A stretch of DNA of 64,000 nt from Ignavibacteria bacterium (lineage in GTDB: Bacteria; Bacteroidota; Ignavibacteria; Tepidaquicellales; OLB5), in assembly GCA_017303675.1 (NCBI GenBank), contig JAFLBX010000002.1:558001-622000 (forward strand), read 5' to 3'. The notes under the pieces are model-generated. The model had not been told where the DNA came from and made no database searches. It worked only from the letters and a program-made list of their open reading frames with translations. The translations under genes were made by a program, and so were the position numbers. Each line of letters opens with the position of its first letter. Positions within the stretch are counted from its first letter, which is position 1. Positions 36,170-45,078 of this stretch are shown one piece after another.

Positions 36170-36973
36170 ATGCCTCAAAAAGTAAAGCTATATCCCGGCA
36201 CATATAAAAATTATTCCGAAGAAATATACAAGCAGATAAGGATTGAAACATTCGGTGAAGATATCGGGCAAAACAGCTGGCTTACTGCCGGTGAGTTCAG
36301 GGATATCATTACTACTCTTGGTATTAACAGCTCCTCCAATGTACTGGAAATTGCCTCAGGCTCTGGCGGACCCGCCGTATTTATGGCATCTGAAACCGGC
36401 TGTAAGCTTACCGGTGTTGAGTATGATATTAACGGTGTGGAAAATTCCAAAAAGCTTGCCTCAGGCAGCGGCCCGGGAATAAATGCTGAATTTATTCACG
36501 CTGATGCTTCTGAAACGCTGCCGTTTGAAAACGGACTGTTTGACAGTATATTTTGTGTTGATGCAATAAATCATTTAAAGAACAGGAATAAAGTTTTAAA
36601 GGAATTTTACCGCCTTATAAAACCCGGCGGAAAATTGTTATATATTGATCCTGTAGTTGTTACCGGAATTTTATCGAATGAAGAGATAGCCATAAGAAGC
36701 TCAATTGGTTACTTTCTCTTTACACCGCTTAATGAAAATGAAAAGCTGCTTCGCGATGCCGGTTTCAGTGATATTAAATCAAGTGATTCTACCGCTAATA
36801 TAATTACAATATCACAAAAATGGCTCGAGGCAAGGCAGTCCCGTAAAAACGAGCTGGTAGAAATCGAAGGTGAGCAAACATTTATAGGTTTGCAGGAATT
36901 CTTCAAAATGGTTCATACCCTTTCATCTGAAAAAAGGCTTTCAAGGTTTACTTATACAGCAGCCAAAATATGA
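36170..36973 (+). CDS. Class I SAM-dependent methyltransferase
   Basis: 267 aa. Motif I is VLEIASGSGGPAVFMA, motif II region DSIFCVDAINHL and motif III LIKPGGKLLYIDPVV. The N-terminal segment resembles phosphoethanolamine or small-amine N-methyltransferases, but the substrate cannot be assigned. It is the second gene of a close run (35817 to 38553). Confidence 0.82.
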   Translation: MPQKVKLYPGTYKNYSEEIYKQIRIETFGEDIGQNSWLTAGEFRDIITTLGINSSSNVLEIASGSGGPAVFMASETGCKLTGVEYDINGVENSKKLASGSGPGINAEFIHADASETLPFENGLFDSIFCVDAINHLKNRNKVLKEFYRLIKPGGKLLYIDPVVVTGILSNEEIAIRSSIGYFLFTPLNENEKLLRDAGFSDIKSSDSTANIITISQKWLEARQSRKNELVEIEGEQTFIGLQEFFKMVHTLSSEKRLSRFTYTAAKI

Positions 36974-36988
36974 TGTTAATTTCAACAG

Positions 36989-37486
36989 ATGAAGAAAACA
37001 GGTCCCCTAAAATTTAAGGCAAAAATAGAAATAATAGGCGTAAATCCTTTTGTGTATTTATCCCAGCGTGTTTTAGATGCCGTTTTTACACAGGCAAAAA
37101 AGGATAAAGGTAAAATACCTGTCACCATCAAAGTTGATGGACACAAATTCAAACAGACGCTTGTTAAATATTCAGGCCACTGGCGATTGTATCTGAATAC
37201 TCCCATGCGGAAAAAATCCGGCAAAGATACCGGCGATACAGTGACAATAGAAATTGCTTACGACCCGCGCAAAAGAAGCATAGCCCCGCATCCTGGACTT
37301 GTAAAAGCTCTAAATGCAAATACAGCCGCTAAACAAAAATTTGATACGCTCTCCCCTTCACTTCAGCTCGAAATAGTCAGGTATATTTCATTTCTTAAAA
37401 CCGAAGAAAGCATAAAGCGTAACATCAAACGTGCGGTAAATTTTCTGCTGGGCAAAGAAAGATTTATTGGCAGAGACCATCCTTAG
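36989..37486 (+). CDS. YdeI/OmdA-like protein with DUF1905 domain
   Basis: 165 aa. The N-terminal DUF1905 barrel (FKAKIEIIGVNPFVYLSQRVLDAVF, VDGHKFKQTLVKYSGHWRLYLNTPMRKKSGKDTGDTV) is followed by a bacteriocin-protection/YdeI-like helical segment (LSPSLQLEIVRYISFLKTEESIKRNIKRAVNFLLG). The family has no firm function. It starts 16 bp after the methyltransferase. Confidence 0.78.
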   Translation: MKKTGPLKFKAKIEIIGVNPFVYLSQRVLDAVFTQAKKDKGKIPVTIKVDGHKFKQTLVKYSGHWRLYLNTPMRKKSGKDTGDTVTIEIAYDPRKRSIAPHPGLVKALNANTAAKQKFDTLSPSLQLEIVRYISFLKTEESIKRNIKRAVNFLLGKERFIGRDHP

Positions 37487-37509
37487 TTTAAATACAATAG
37501 TCACATAAA

Positions 37510-38085
37510 ATGGATAAAAATTATATAACTGATAAAAATTTTGAAGCGGCTGATTTTACCCGTAAAGTATTCCATCAGGGTATATATGAAACATGCAGGT
37601 TTATAAACTGTAATTTTTCCGGCTGCACACTTACCGGCTCTGTGTTTTCGGAGTGTGAATTTTCAGGCTGCGATCTAAGCCTAGCTGTACTGAACGATAC
37701 AGCCTTCAGGGATTCTGTTTTTATAAACTGTAAATTGCTGGGGCTAAGATTTGATAGCTGCAATGAATTCGGCTTATCCTTTTCTTTTGATAACTGCATC
37801 ATTAATGACTCTTCATTTTTAGGCATCAAAATTCCTAAAACTATTTTTAAAGATTGCAGGATCCATAATGCTGATTTTACCGAATGCGGACTGAATTCCG
37901 CTGTATTTAAAAATTGTGACCTTAAAGGCTCGGTGTTTTACAGAACTGACCTCAAAGGAGCTGATCTTTCATCTTCATTTAATTATTCAATCGATCCCGA
38001 AACAAGCAATATTAAAAAAGCAAAATTCTCAATTCCCGCAGTAACCGGGCTGCTTGATAAGTACGATATTAAGATAACATTTTAA
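37510..38085 (+). CDS. Qnr-like pentapeptide-repeat protein
   Basis: 191 aa forming a right-handed quadrilateral beta-helix, with Phe or Leu at every fifth centre (CRFINCNFSGCTLTGSVFSECEFSGCDL; ADFTECGLNSAVFKNCDLKGSVF). Length and the tail SIDPETSNIKKAKFSIPAVTGLLDKYDI match chromosomal Qnr/McbG-like proteins, which can shield DNA gyrase. Quinolone protection is not shown. The many Cys at repeat edges are unusual for an exported protein and suggest a cytoplasmic location. Confidence 0.85.
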   Translation: MDKNYITDKNFEAADFTRKVFHQGIYETCRFINCNFSGCTLTGSVFSECEFSGCDLSLAVLNDTAFRDSVFINCKLLGLRFDSCNEFGLSFSFDNCIINDSSFLGIKIPKTIFKDCRIHNADFTECGLNSAVFKNCDLKGSVFYRTDLKGADLSSSFNYSIDPETSNIKKAKFSIPAVTGLLDKYDIKITF

Positions 38086-38094
38086 AGAACTACT

Positions 38095-38553
38095 ATGCCT
38101 CAAATAAAACGAACGGATTCAGCGGATAACGATTTTTTATCACTTGTAAGCTCACTTGATAAAGATCTTGCAGAGCGTGACGGAAAAGAACGTGATTTTT
38201 ACAACCGGTTCAACAAGCTGGATAAAATTAAGAATGTTATCGTTGTGTATGAAGGTGATATTCCTGCCGGCTGCGGAGCTGTTAAAAGGTATTCAGATGA
38301 TACAATGGAAGTAAAACGCATGTTCACCCTCCCGCAATTCCGCTCAAAAGGAATAGCCTCGCTTGTGCTTGCTGAGCTTGAAAAGTGGGCAATGGAACTG
38401 GGTTATTCAAAATGCATCCTTGAAACCGGTAAACGGCAGCCTGAAGCAATTGCACTGTATAAAAAAAGCGGCTATAAAATAATTCCGAATTATGATCAGT
38501 ATATCAATATTGCCAACAGTGTATGTTTTTTGAAAACCATTTTGCCTGAATAA
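38095..38553 (+). CDS. GNAT-family N-acetyltransferase
   Basis: 152 aa. The acetyl-CoA site is MFTLPQFRSKGIASLVLAELEKWAMELGYSKCILETG (the RxxGxA loop as RSKGIA), and the C-terminal YKKSGYKIIPNY is typical of GNAT folds. Its substrate is unknown. It begins 9 bp after the pentapeptide protein. Confidence 0.85.
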   Translation: MPQIKRTDSADNDFLSLVSSLDKDLAERDGKERDFYNRFNKLDKIKNVIVVYEGDIPAGCGAVKRYSDDTMEVKRMFTLPQFRSKGIASLVLAELEKWAMELGYSKCILETGKRQPEAIALYKKSGYKIIPNYDQYINIANSVCFLKTILPE

Positions 38554-38651
38554 TTTCAGTTTCAAATATTTACAATAAAGGCGCATTATTTGCATAAATA
38601 ATTTGATAATATTCTCATAAATTACTCTAACCGTAAATTAAATTTTTATAA

Positions 38652-39671
38652 ATGAGATCATTTTTGTTTTCTGTTTTAACTGTATTGATGGTAATTTTTC
38701 AGGCCTGTAAAGATAGCGGCGTGGTAACGCCGGTTGATTCATCCAATATCAATCTCGTAAGCGTTTACAGCACAAATGCATCTACCAACGGTGTTTATGT
38801 ATTGCCTGTAAATTTCAGGGATTACGCATTGATTGCAGACGGAACTAACGGAATGCAGGTAGTTGATGTTACACTTGTAAACCAGCCTGATTCAGTTTCA
38901 GCTTATGATACCGACGGATATGCAAATGATGTCACAGCGGCTTATATAAACAACGATCTTTACGCATTTGTAAGCGACTATAACAGCGGGCTTGTAATTC
39001 TTGATATCGATAACCCTTCAAACCCGTTCCATATCGGTACAATTTCAATTTCAGGATTTGTCACCACTTCATTTATTGACCAGAACAACAGCGCAGCATA
39101 TGTAGCGCTTGAATCAGGGCAGGTGCAGATATATGATATTTCCACATTGCCAAACCAGCCGAATTTTTATTCAACGGTTTCAATCGGCGGAAGCATAAAC
39201 GGGCTGTATGTTTCAGGCAACTATCTCTACATTGCCGCAGGCAATACCGGCCTTGCGATCGTAAATATCTCAAACCCGTCCAGTCCCCAGATACTTTCAA
39301 TTTTTAATACAACCGGCTCTGCTTATGATGTTTTTGTGAACTCAAACTATGCGTATGTTGCTGATTCATACAACGGCATGCTGATATTGAATGTTACAAA
39401 TCCGGCAGCGCCTGTTTATACAGCAAAATTTTCAGGTACAGGACAAATACTTTCTGTTTACGCTAACAACAACAATGTATTCTGCGCGGATAATACTTAC
39501 GGCATAGAAAATGTTAACGTATCAAGTCCAACCTCGCCAAATAAAGTAGGTTATATTCAGACAAACAGCTCCGCAAACGGAATATTTTATTCAGGCGGGT
39601 ATATTTTCCTTGCAGCTGCCGAAGGCGGGCTCGGGATCTACCAGCCAACAAGCACATCTGATAACAGGTAA
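38652..39671 (+). CDS. LVIVD-repeat lipoprotein
   Basis: 339 aa. A lipoprotein signal (residues 1-19, IFQAC) precedes a beta-propeller of about seven LVIVD-type units (AYINNDLYAFVSDYNSGLVILDIDNPSNPF; LYIAAGNTGLAIVNISNPSSP). Such proteins are surface or periplasmic, probably binding partners; the role is unknown. Only a 6-bp gap separates it from glgB, although the functions look unrelated. Confidence 0.85.
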   Translation: MRSFLFSVLTVLMVIFQACKDSGVVTPVDSSNINLVSVYSTNASTNGVYVLPVNFRDYALIADGTNGMQVVDVTLVNQPDSVSAYDTDGYANDVTAAYINNDLYAFVSDYNSGLVILDIDNPSNPFHIGTISISGFVTTSFIDQNNSAAYVALESGQVQIYDISTLPNQPNFYSTVSIGGSINGLYVSGNYLYIAAGNTGLAIVNISNPSSPQILSIFNTTGSAYDVFVNSNYAYVADSYNGMLILNVTNPAAPVYTAKFSGTGQILSVYANNNNVFCADNTYGIENVNVSSPTSPNKVGYIQTNSSANGIFYSGGYIFLAAAEGGLGIYQPTSTSDNR

Positions 39672-39677
39672 TTATAT

Positions 39678-42008
39678 ATGAGCAAAAACCCGGTAAACGA
39701 AGAAGAAAATAACAGCGAAAAAAAGCTTACAATAGCCCGGCAAACCGAGCTTCGCAGAAAAGAAATTGAAGCAAAGCTTCATCCGGAGCTTAATGTTCAC
39801 CCGGAACATAATGTTCATTCGGAACATAATGTTCATCCGGAACAAAATATACAAACAGAAACTAATGATAAGCCCGATGAACAGGTTGAGAAAACACCGG
39901 AAATTACGGGGGAAGTAAGTTCAGATTTAACGGAAACTGCGGAAATAATCACAACTGATATTAAGCTTGTTGAAGAAAATAAAACTGAGGATCCGGGAAA
40001 GCTTATCACTGATTTTGACGCTCATTTATTCAGTAAAGGAACGTTCTACAAAGTTTACGATAAGTTCGGGGCGCAAATTACTGTTGAAGAAGACACTTCC
40101 AGTGTCCGCTTCACAACATGGGCGCCAAATGCATCCGCAATCTCTGTAATTGGAGAGTTCAACGGCTGGACCGAAGGCATCAACATGATGCATAAAGTTC
40201 ATGAATCAGGCTTATGGTCTTTATTTATACCGGGCTTAAAAGAAGGTGATACATACAAGTTCGCCATTACAAGTAATGTTGATGGTGTAACAAGAAGAAA
40301 GATTGACCCATATGCCTTCAGAAGTGAGGTCCGCCCCAAAAACGCCTGCGTTGTACATGATATAAATAAATATGCCTGGAAAGATTCTGATTGGATTGAG
40401 AGGAATTCAAGAACAAGGGGTAGTGACCCCTTGTCATACAAAAATTCCCCTATAAACATATACGAGCTTCACCTTGGTTCATGGAAAAAGAATTACGAGA
40501 ATACTGAATTCCCGAATGAATGGGGATACTTAAGCTACGGGCAGCTTGCGCATGATATAGTGGAATACGTTAAAACCATGGGCTATACACATATCGAGCT
40601 TATGCCTGTTATGGAGCATCCTCTGGATATTTCCTGGGGTTACCAGGTAACCCATTATTACGCACCCACAAGCCGCTTTGGCACTCCCGATGATTTTATG
40701 TACTTTGTTGACCACTGCCACCTCAACAATATCGGGGTTATATTGGACTGGGTACCTGCTCACTTCCCTTCCGATGAACATGCGCTTGCATTCTACGACG
40801 GCAAACAGATCTACGGTTACGAAAATTATAAAAAGGGTTTTCATAAGGACTGGAACACTTACGTGTTCGATTATTCACGCCCGCAGGTGTGGAACTTCCT
40901 GATTTCCAGCGCGCTGTTCTGGTTTGAAAAATACCATGTTGACGGCCTAAGGGTCGATGCAGTCGCTTCGATGCTGTACCTTGATTATTCCCGTGACCAC
41001 GGTGAGTGGGAGCCGAACATTCACGGCGGAAGGGAAAATCTTGAAGCAGTGGAATTCTTAAAACACCTTAACAATACCGTGCATGAATATTACCCCCATG
41101 CCATGATGATAGCCGAAGAATCCACAAGCTGGCCGGGTGTTTCACACCCCGTTACCGAAGGCGGCCTTGGCTTTGATATGAAATGGAACATGGGCTGGAT
41201 GAATGATATACTTCTTTACTTCAGTAAAGACCCCATTCACAGGAAATTTCACCAGGGCAAGATAACATTTTCGCTCTGGTATGCGTTCAGCGAAAACTTT
41301 GTACTGCCTGTCTCGCATGATGAAGTCGTACACGGCAAGAAGTCACTGCTTGAAAAAATGCCCGGTGATAACTGGCAGAAGTTCGCAAACCTGAGGCTCT
41401 TCCTTGGATTCATGGCAGGCCACCCCGGCAAAAAGCTTAACTTTATGACAACTGATATTGCGCAGTATAATGAATGGAACAGCGAAGCATCACTTGAGTG
41501 GCAGCTTATAAAAGATGTTGATCTTAACAAAAAGCTGAACCTTTTTGCAGGTGATCTCAACAGGCTTTATGCTAACTGCCCGGCGCTTTATGAAATTGAT
41601 TTTGGCTCCGAGGGATTCCAGTGGATAGATTTTTCAGACGCATTATACAGCGTACTTTCATTTTACAGGGTTTCAAAAGATAAAGGGCAGATAGTTTTAT
41701 TCACATTCAATATGACGCCAACTGTAAGGAATGACTACCGCATTGGAGTGCCGGAAGCAGGTTACTGGAAAGAGATATTCAATAGCGATGCTGAAATTTA
41801 CGGCGGCTCTGGTATCGGCAATATGGGCGGCAAGGAATCAGAAGCAGTGCAGAGCAAGAATTGGGATAATTCGATAAACGTTACGCTCCCCCCTCTTGCA
41901 GTTAATGTGTTTGAATGGGTAAAACCGGATGACTCCGCTGATATTACTCCCGGTATTTCGACAGTAGAAGATTTTTACGTTGATACCGATACCGAAGGCG
42001 GCGGGTAA
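39678..42008 (+). CDS. glgB: 1,4-alpha-glucan branching enzyme
   Basis: 776 aa. It carries CBM48 (about 135-220) and a GH13 catalytic barrel with YELHLGSWKK, nucleophile Asp427 (DGLRVDAV), acid Glu480 (MIAEESTSW) and the later VLPVSHDEVVHGKKSLL. It creates alpha-1,6 branches in glycogen. The first 115 residues are an extra acidic, low-complexity region, including four HPEHNV-type hexapeptides at 35-58; the C-terminal 25 residues are also acidic. GH57 and MalQ genes lie 3.5 kb on. Confidence 0.94.
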   Translation: MSKNPVNEEENNSEKKLTIARQTELRRKEIEAKLHPELNVHPEHNVHSEHNVHPEQNIQTETNDKPDEQVEKTPEITGEVSSDLTETAEIITTDIKLVEENKTEDPGKLITDFDAHLFSKGTFYKVYDKFGAQITVEEDTSSVRFTTWAPNASAISVIGEFNGWTEGINMMHKVHESGLWSLFIPGLKEGDTYKFAITSNVDGVTRRKIDPYAFRSEVRPKNACVVHDINKYAWKDSDWIERNSRTRGSDPLSYKNSPINIYELHLGSWKKNYENTEFPNEWGYLSYGQLAHDIVEYVKTMGYTHIELMPVMEHPLDISWGYQVTHYYAPTSRFGTPDDFMYFVDHCHLNNIGVILDWVPAHFPSDEHALAFYDGKQIYGYENYKKGFHKDWNTYVFDYSRPQVWNFLISSALFWFEKYHVDGLRVDAVASMLYLDYSRDHGEWEPNIHGGRENLEAVEFLKHLNNTVHEYYPHAMMIAEESTSWPGVSHPVTEGGLGFDMKWNMGWMNDILLYFSKDPIHRKFHQGKITFSLWYAFSENFVLPVSHDEVVHGKKSLLEKMPGDNWQKFANLRLFLGFMAGHPGKKLNFMTTDIAQYNEWNSEASLEWQLIKDVDLNKKLNLFAGDLNRLYANCPALYEIDFGSEGFQWIDFSDALYSVLSFYRVSKDKGQIVLFTFNMTPTVRNDYRIGVPEAGYWKEIFNSDAEIYGGSGIGNMGGKESEAVQSKNWDNSINVTLPPLAVNVFEWVKPDDSADITPGISTVEDFYVDTDTEGGG
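39780..39851 (+). repeat. Four 18-bp tandem repeats in glgB
   Basis: Four in-frame copies of an 18-base unit (CAY-CCG-GAA-CAT-AAT-GTT type) encode HPELNV, HPEHNV, HSEHNV and HPEQNI. The unit length keeps the frame, so copy number can vary without disrupting glgB. Confidence 0.85.
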
Positions 42009-42422
42009 GAATTTAGTTTACATACCGACAAATTTTTTTGTCATACCTGCGAAAGCAGGTATCCAGAAGATTACTTTAACCACAAGCAAAAATCAAAGGA
42101 TACAAAATAATTTACTTTAAAAACATTTTCTAACAAATATTAACTCTACGATAATCCCGGATAACGGCTGTTCTAAAATTTTCCGCTAGATGCCTGCCTG
42201 CGCAGGCATGACAATAAGAACACCAATTCTAGGTATTACTCGCTATACAGTTAAATGGGAGTTAAATGCTTTTTTATTACTAGTTAACCACAAAAACAGT
42301 ATAAGTTCATTTTTGGAGGCAAAGTTTTATAAATAGTTGATCTGATATCTCTTTTTCCCCTATCATATTAAATTCCATATGTTTAGTTTCGTAGAATTTC
42401 ATTAAAACTAATACTTCATCCA
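42009..42422. other. Non-coding gap between glgB and the carbonic anhydrase gene
   Basis: The 414-base gap holds one palindrome-bounded element (42038-42214) and AT-rich unique sequence after it. No convincing ORF is present on either strand. The last 100 bases must hold the promoter of the carbonic anhydrase gene; I cannot point to it with confidence. Confidence 0.6.
42038..42214. mobile_element. MITE-like element with terminal inverted repeats
   Basis: The ends TTGTCATACCTGC (42038-42050) and GCAGGCATGACAA (42202-42214) are inverted with one mismatch. Each end is itself a hairpin: ATACCTGC-GAAA-GCAGGTAT, and ATGCCTGCCTGCGCAGGCAT. The interior is AT-rich and has no gene. The same end hairpin recurs alone at 60260-60279. 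The form fits a non-autonomous repeat; no transposase is nearby. Confidence 0.6.
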
Positions 42423-43130
42423 ATGAGAACAAACTCAAGTTGTAAACTGTTCATATGTTTGCTTTTTAGCTTTATATTAGCTTCAGGGAGTTTTGTTTAT
42501 GCGCAAAGCCCTTCAGATACGCAGTCAAAAGAATCACAGTCATCAATAACACCAGAAGGCGTGCTGAAGCTTTTAAAAGAAGGGCATCAAAGATACCGTG
42601 AAGGTAAAATGCTTGACCGTAATTTGTTGGAGCAGGTGAAGGCTACGGCAAGCGCGCAGTATCCTTACGCAGTTGTTCTCAACTGCCTTGATTCACGCGT
42701 AATACCTGAGAGCGTATTTGACCAGGGAATTGGAGATATATTTGATGCAAGGGTTGCCGGAAATTTTGTAAACGATGATATATTGGGAAGTATGGAATTT
42801 GCCTGTAAAATTACAGGAGCGAAGCTTATACTTGTTGTGGGACACACAAACTGCGGTGCAATTAAAGGCGCTATTGATGATGCAGAGCTTGGTAATCTTA
42901 CCCAGCTTCTTGATAAAATAAAACCGGCCGTTGCAAGGACTAAATATGATGGTGAGAGAACCTCAAAGAATCTTGAATTTGTTGACCTTGTTTCAAAGGA
43001 AAATGTATTAATGGCAATTGAAAATATTAAGTTAAAAAGTCCCGTACTTAAGGAAATGCTTGATAAAAATGAAATAATGATAGCCGGTTGTATGTATAAT
43101 ATCAGTGATGGAACAGTAGAATTTTATTAA
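42423..43130 (+). CDS. Exported beta-carbonic anhydrase
   Basis: 235 aa. A signal peptide (1-27, cut after VYA) precedes a complete beta-CA fold. Zinc ligands are the Cys of NCLDSRVIPE, and the His and Cys of GHTNCGAIKGAID; the Asp-Arg pair is in CLDSR. It would interconvert CO2 and bicarbonate in the periplasm. A gamma-class relative is encoded at 13410, without a signal. Confidence 0.92.
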   Translation: MRTNSSCKLFICLLFSFILASGSFVYAQSPSDTQSKESQSSITPEGVLKLLKEGHQRYREGKMLDRNLLEQVKATASAQYPYAVVLNCLDSRVIPESVFDQGIGDIFDARVAGNFVNDDILGSMEFACKITGAKLILVVGHTNCGAIKGAIDDAELGNLTQLLDKIKPAVARTKYDGERTSKNLEFVDLVSKENVLMAIENIKLKSPVLKEMLDKNEIMIAGCMYNISDGTVEFY

Positions 43131-43140
43131 AAGCGAATTA

Positions 43141-43488
43141 ATGGCATACAGCGAAAAACTGGCGGAAAGAATTACGGAGCTTCTGAGCTCCAATAAAAAA
43201 CTTGTAATAAAGAAAATGTTCGGCGGAATTTGTTATATGCTGAAAGAAAAAATGATAGCCGGCATTGTGGAAGATAAGCTGATGATAAGATGTTTAAAGG
43301 AAGATTACGAATCATTGCTTAATAAACCCCATGCTGCGGTTATGACTTTCACAGGAAAACCTATGAAAGGCTTTTTGTATGTTGAGCCGGAAGGAATCCG
43401 CACAAATAAGCAATTACAGAAATGGCTGGATGTTGGAATCGAGTTTGCGCACAAAAGTCCGCCTAAGAAGAAGAAAATTCAAAAGTAA
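43141..43488 (+). CDS. TfoX N-terminal domain protein
   Basis: 115 aa: the TfoX/Sxy N-terminal domain alone (VIKKMFGGICYMLKEKMIAGIVEDKLMIRCL, then PMKGFLYVEPEGI), with a Lys-rich tail. In Proteobacteria Sxy helps induce competence, but stand-alone TfoX-N proteins in Bacteroidota have no known role. It starts 10 bp after the carbonic anhydrase. Confidence 0.85.
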   Translation: MAYSEKLAERITELLSSNKKLVIKKMFGGICYMLKEKMIAGIVEDKLMIRCLKEDYESLLNKPHAAVMTFTGKPMKGFLYVEPEGIRTNKQLQKWLDVGIEFAHKSPPKKKKIQK

Positions 43489-43550
43489 TAATTAATTCCA
43501 TTCTATTAATTACCATTAAATAGTTATCTCTATTACTATATTAAGTAAAA

Positions 43551-44000
43551 ATGAAAAATCTAAACTCTGATTGTGAATTCTGCAGAATTATCTCTGGTAA
43601 TGAAGAATCAAGTATAGTATTCGAGGATATTGACATTATGGCTATAATGGATATTCAACCCGTTAATACTGGCGTAGTATTAATAATTTCGAAAACTCAT
43701 ATTGATCATTTTTGTGATATACCTGATGATCTAGCCAGTAAAATATTTCTCCTGGCACAAAAACTTTCAAGGGTACTAATGAAAAAAATAAAACCTTTAC
43801 GGGTTGGGTATCTAGTTCATGGCTTTGGAGTTTCTCATGCTCATTTAATTGTAATTCCTATGAATAATTCTGCTGATGTAGTATCTAAAAAACAATTAAA
43901 AATTATGAATAATGAAATCATTGATGACATAAGTTTAATAGCTAGACCATCCCGAAAAGAATTGGATAAAATAGCAAATCTGTTAAGAAAAGAATTATGA
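43551..44000 (+). CDS. HIT-family protein with altered histidine triad
   Basis: 149 aa. The HIT fold is clear: CEFCRIISGNEESSIVFEDIDIMAIMDIQPVNTGVVLIISKTH, then GFGVSHAHLIVIPM. The triad should read His-x-His-x-His; here the third His is Ile (SHAHLIVI), but the second, catalytic His is kept. Codon use is more AT-rich than in flanking genes, so recent acquisition is possible. It overlaps the DUF1697 gene by 4 bp. Nucleotide hydrolase or transferase activity is possible but unproven. Confidence 0.82.
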   Translation: MKNLNSDCEFCRIISGNEESSIVFEDIDIMAIMDIQPVNTGVVLIISKTHIDHFCDIPDDLASKIFLLAQKLSRVLMKKIKPLRVGYLVHGFGVSHAHLIVIPMNNSADVVSKKQLKIMNNEIIDDISLIARPSRKELDKIANLLRKEL

Positions 44001-44527
44001 TATACTACGCACTTTTAAAAGGTATTAACGTTACAGGAAATAAAACCATAAAAATGGCTGAGCTGAAAGCTACGATGGAAAAGCTTGGCTTTAAAAATGT
44101 ACGTACATATATACAAAGCGGTAATGTTGTATTTGAATCCACTGCCAAAGCTGAGGCTGTAAAAAAGAAGATAGAAAATGGTATCTCCGGTACATTCGGA
44201 TTTAAAGTTACAGTCGTAATACGCAGCCGTGCTGAAATGGAAAAGCTGGTTAAAGAATATCCTTTCAGCAAAGTTAAAGGCCATACGGAATGTAAAATAT
44301 CAGCCGGGTTCCTTGAATCCGTACCCGAAAAGGCTCTGGTTAAAGAGCTTGAGTCACAATCATCAGATCTTGAGATCATTAAGGTTATCGGTGATAACCT
44401 TTATCATTTATGCCGAGGAAATTTTTCTGATTCACTGCTATTTAAAAAGAACCTGCCTGAGAAAATACTTAAAATTAACTGCACCATAAGAAACTGGAAT
44501 ACTATAAATAAACTGCTTGAAATATAA
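43997..44527 (+). CDS. DUF1697 protein
   Basis: 176 aa with the typical start YYALLKGINVTGNKTIKMAELKATMEKLGFKNVRTYIQSGNVVFES of DUF1697, a two-domain alpha/beta family of unknown function. It is translationally coupled to the HIT gene (ATGA) and followed 9 bp later by a DinB gene, which makes a three-gene accessory run. Confidence 0.85.
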   Translation: MIYYALLKGINVTGNKTIKMAELKATMEKLGFKNVRTYIQSGNVVFESTAKAEAVKKKIENGISGTFGFKVTVVIRSRAEMEKLVKEYPFSKVKGHTECKISAGFLESVPEKALVKELESQSSDLEIIKVIGDNLYHLCRGNFSDSLLFKKNLPEKILKINCTIRNWNTINKLLEI

Positions 44528-44535
44528 CTTAAGTT

Positions 44536-45009
44536 ATGAATATACTCTCATCTCAATACCTGCTTATCAAGTCATCACGTGAAGTTGTGCTGAAGTATTT
44601 TTCTGAAATTAAGCCTTCTGATTTTGCCCGAAAGCTGGAAAGTTTTAATAACTCCTCAATGCAGTCATTATACATCCATTCACTGAACACATATATTCAC
44701 TGGCTAAAACGCTTCGCCAAAAAAGAAGAGTATCCGTATTTTAAAACTGAAGAGCTGAAAAGCGCAAATGATTTCTGCACTGCTTTTGAAACGATAAATT
44801 CCATAGTAGAAGAATTTATTAGTGAGCATTCAGACCCGTTTGATAAAATTACGGGATACATTACATGGCAGAAAAAGGATTTCACCTATACAGCTCTTGA
44901 CCTGTTTACACATGTAACAACTCATGAGTTCCACCATAAAGGGCAGCTAATGATAATGAGCAGGCTGCTTGGTTACTCCCCTCCCGATGCGGATGCGATA
45001 CGGTATTAA
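44536..45009 (+). CDS. DinB-fold protein
   Basis: 157 aa, four-helix bundle. Metal-binding His positions are visible in SLNTYIHWLKRF and, at the end, THEFHHKGQLMIMSRLLGY. It is the second of three DinB-like proteins here; function is not assigned. It follows DUF1697 closely. Confidence 0.8.
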   Translation: MNILSSQYLLIKSSREVVLKYFSEIKPSDFARKLESFNNSSMQSLYIHSLNTYIHWLKRFAKKEEYPYFKTEELKSANDFCTAFETINSIVEEFISEHSDPFDKITGYITWQKKDFTYTALDLFTHVTTHEFHHKGQLMIMSRLLGYSPPDADAIRY

Positions 45010-45051
45010 GGCATAACATATTGGAACATTTTAATAATGCTCAAAAGTTAT

Positions 45052-45059
45052 TATATTTA
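45052..45059 (+). promoter_or_regulatory. Possible -7 element of the hicBA operon
   Basis: TATATTTA is one base from the TAnnTTTG consensus and lies 20 bases before the hicB ATG. No good -33 element is at the right distance. HicB-type antitoxins commonly bind their own promoter, but no operator palindrome was found. Confidence 0.3.
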
Positions 45060-45078
45060 GAAATAACAAACTAATAAA

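Noticed and set aside
39672-39854. 60-codon minus-strand frame with repeated MNIMFR
   Set aside because: It is the reverse-strand shadow of the 18-bp tandem repeats in glgB.
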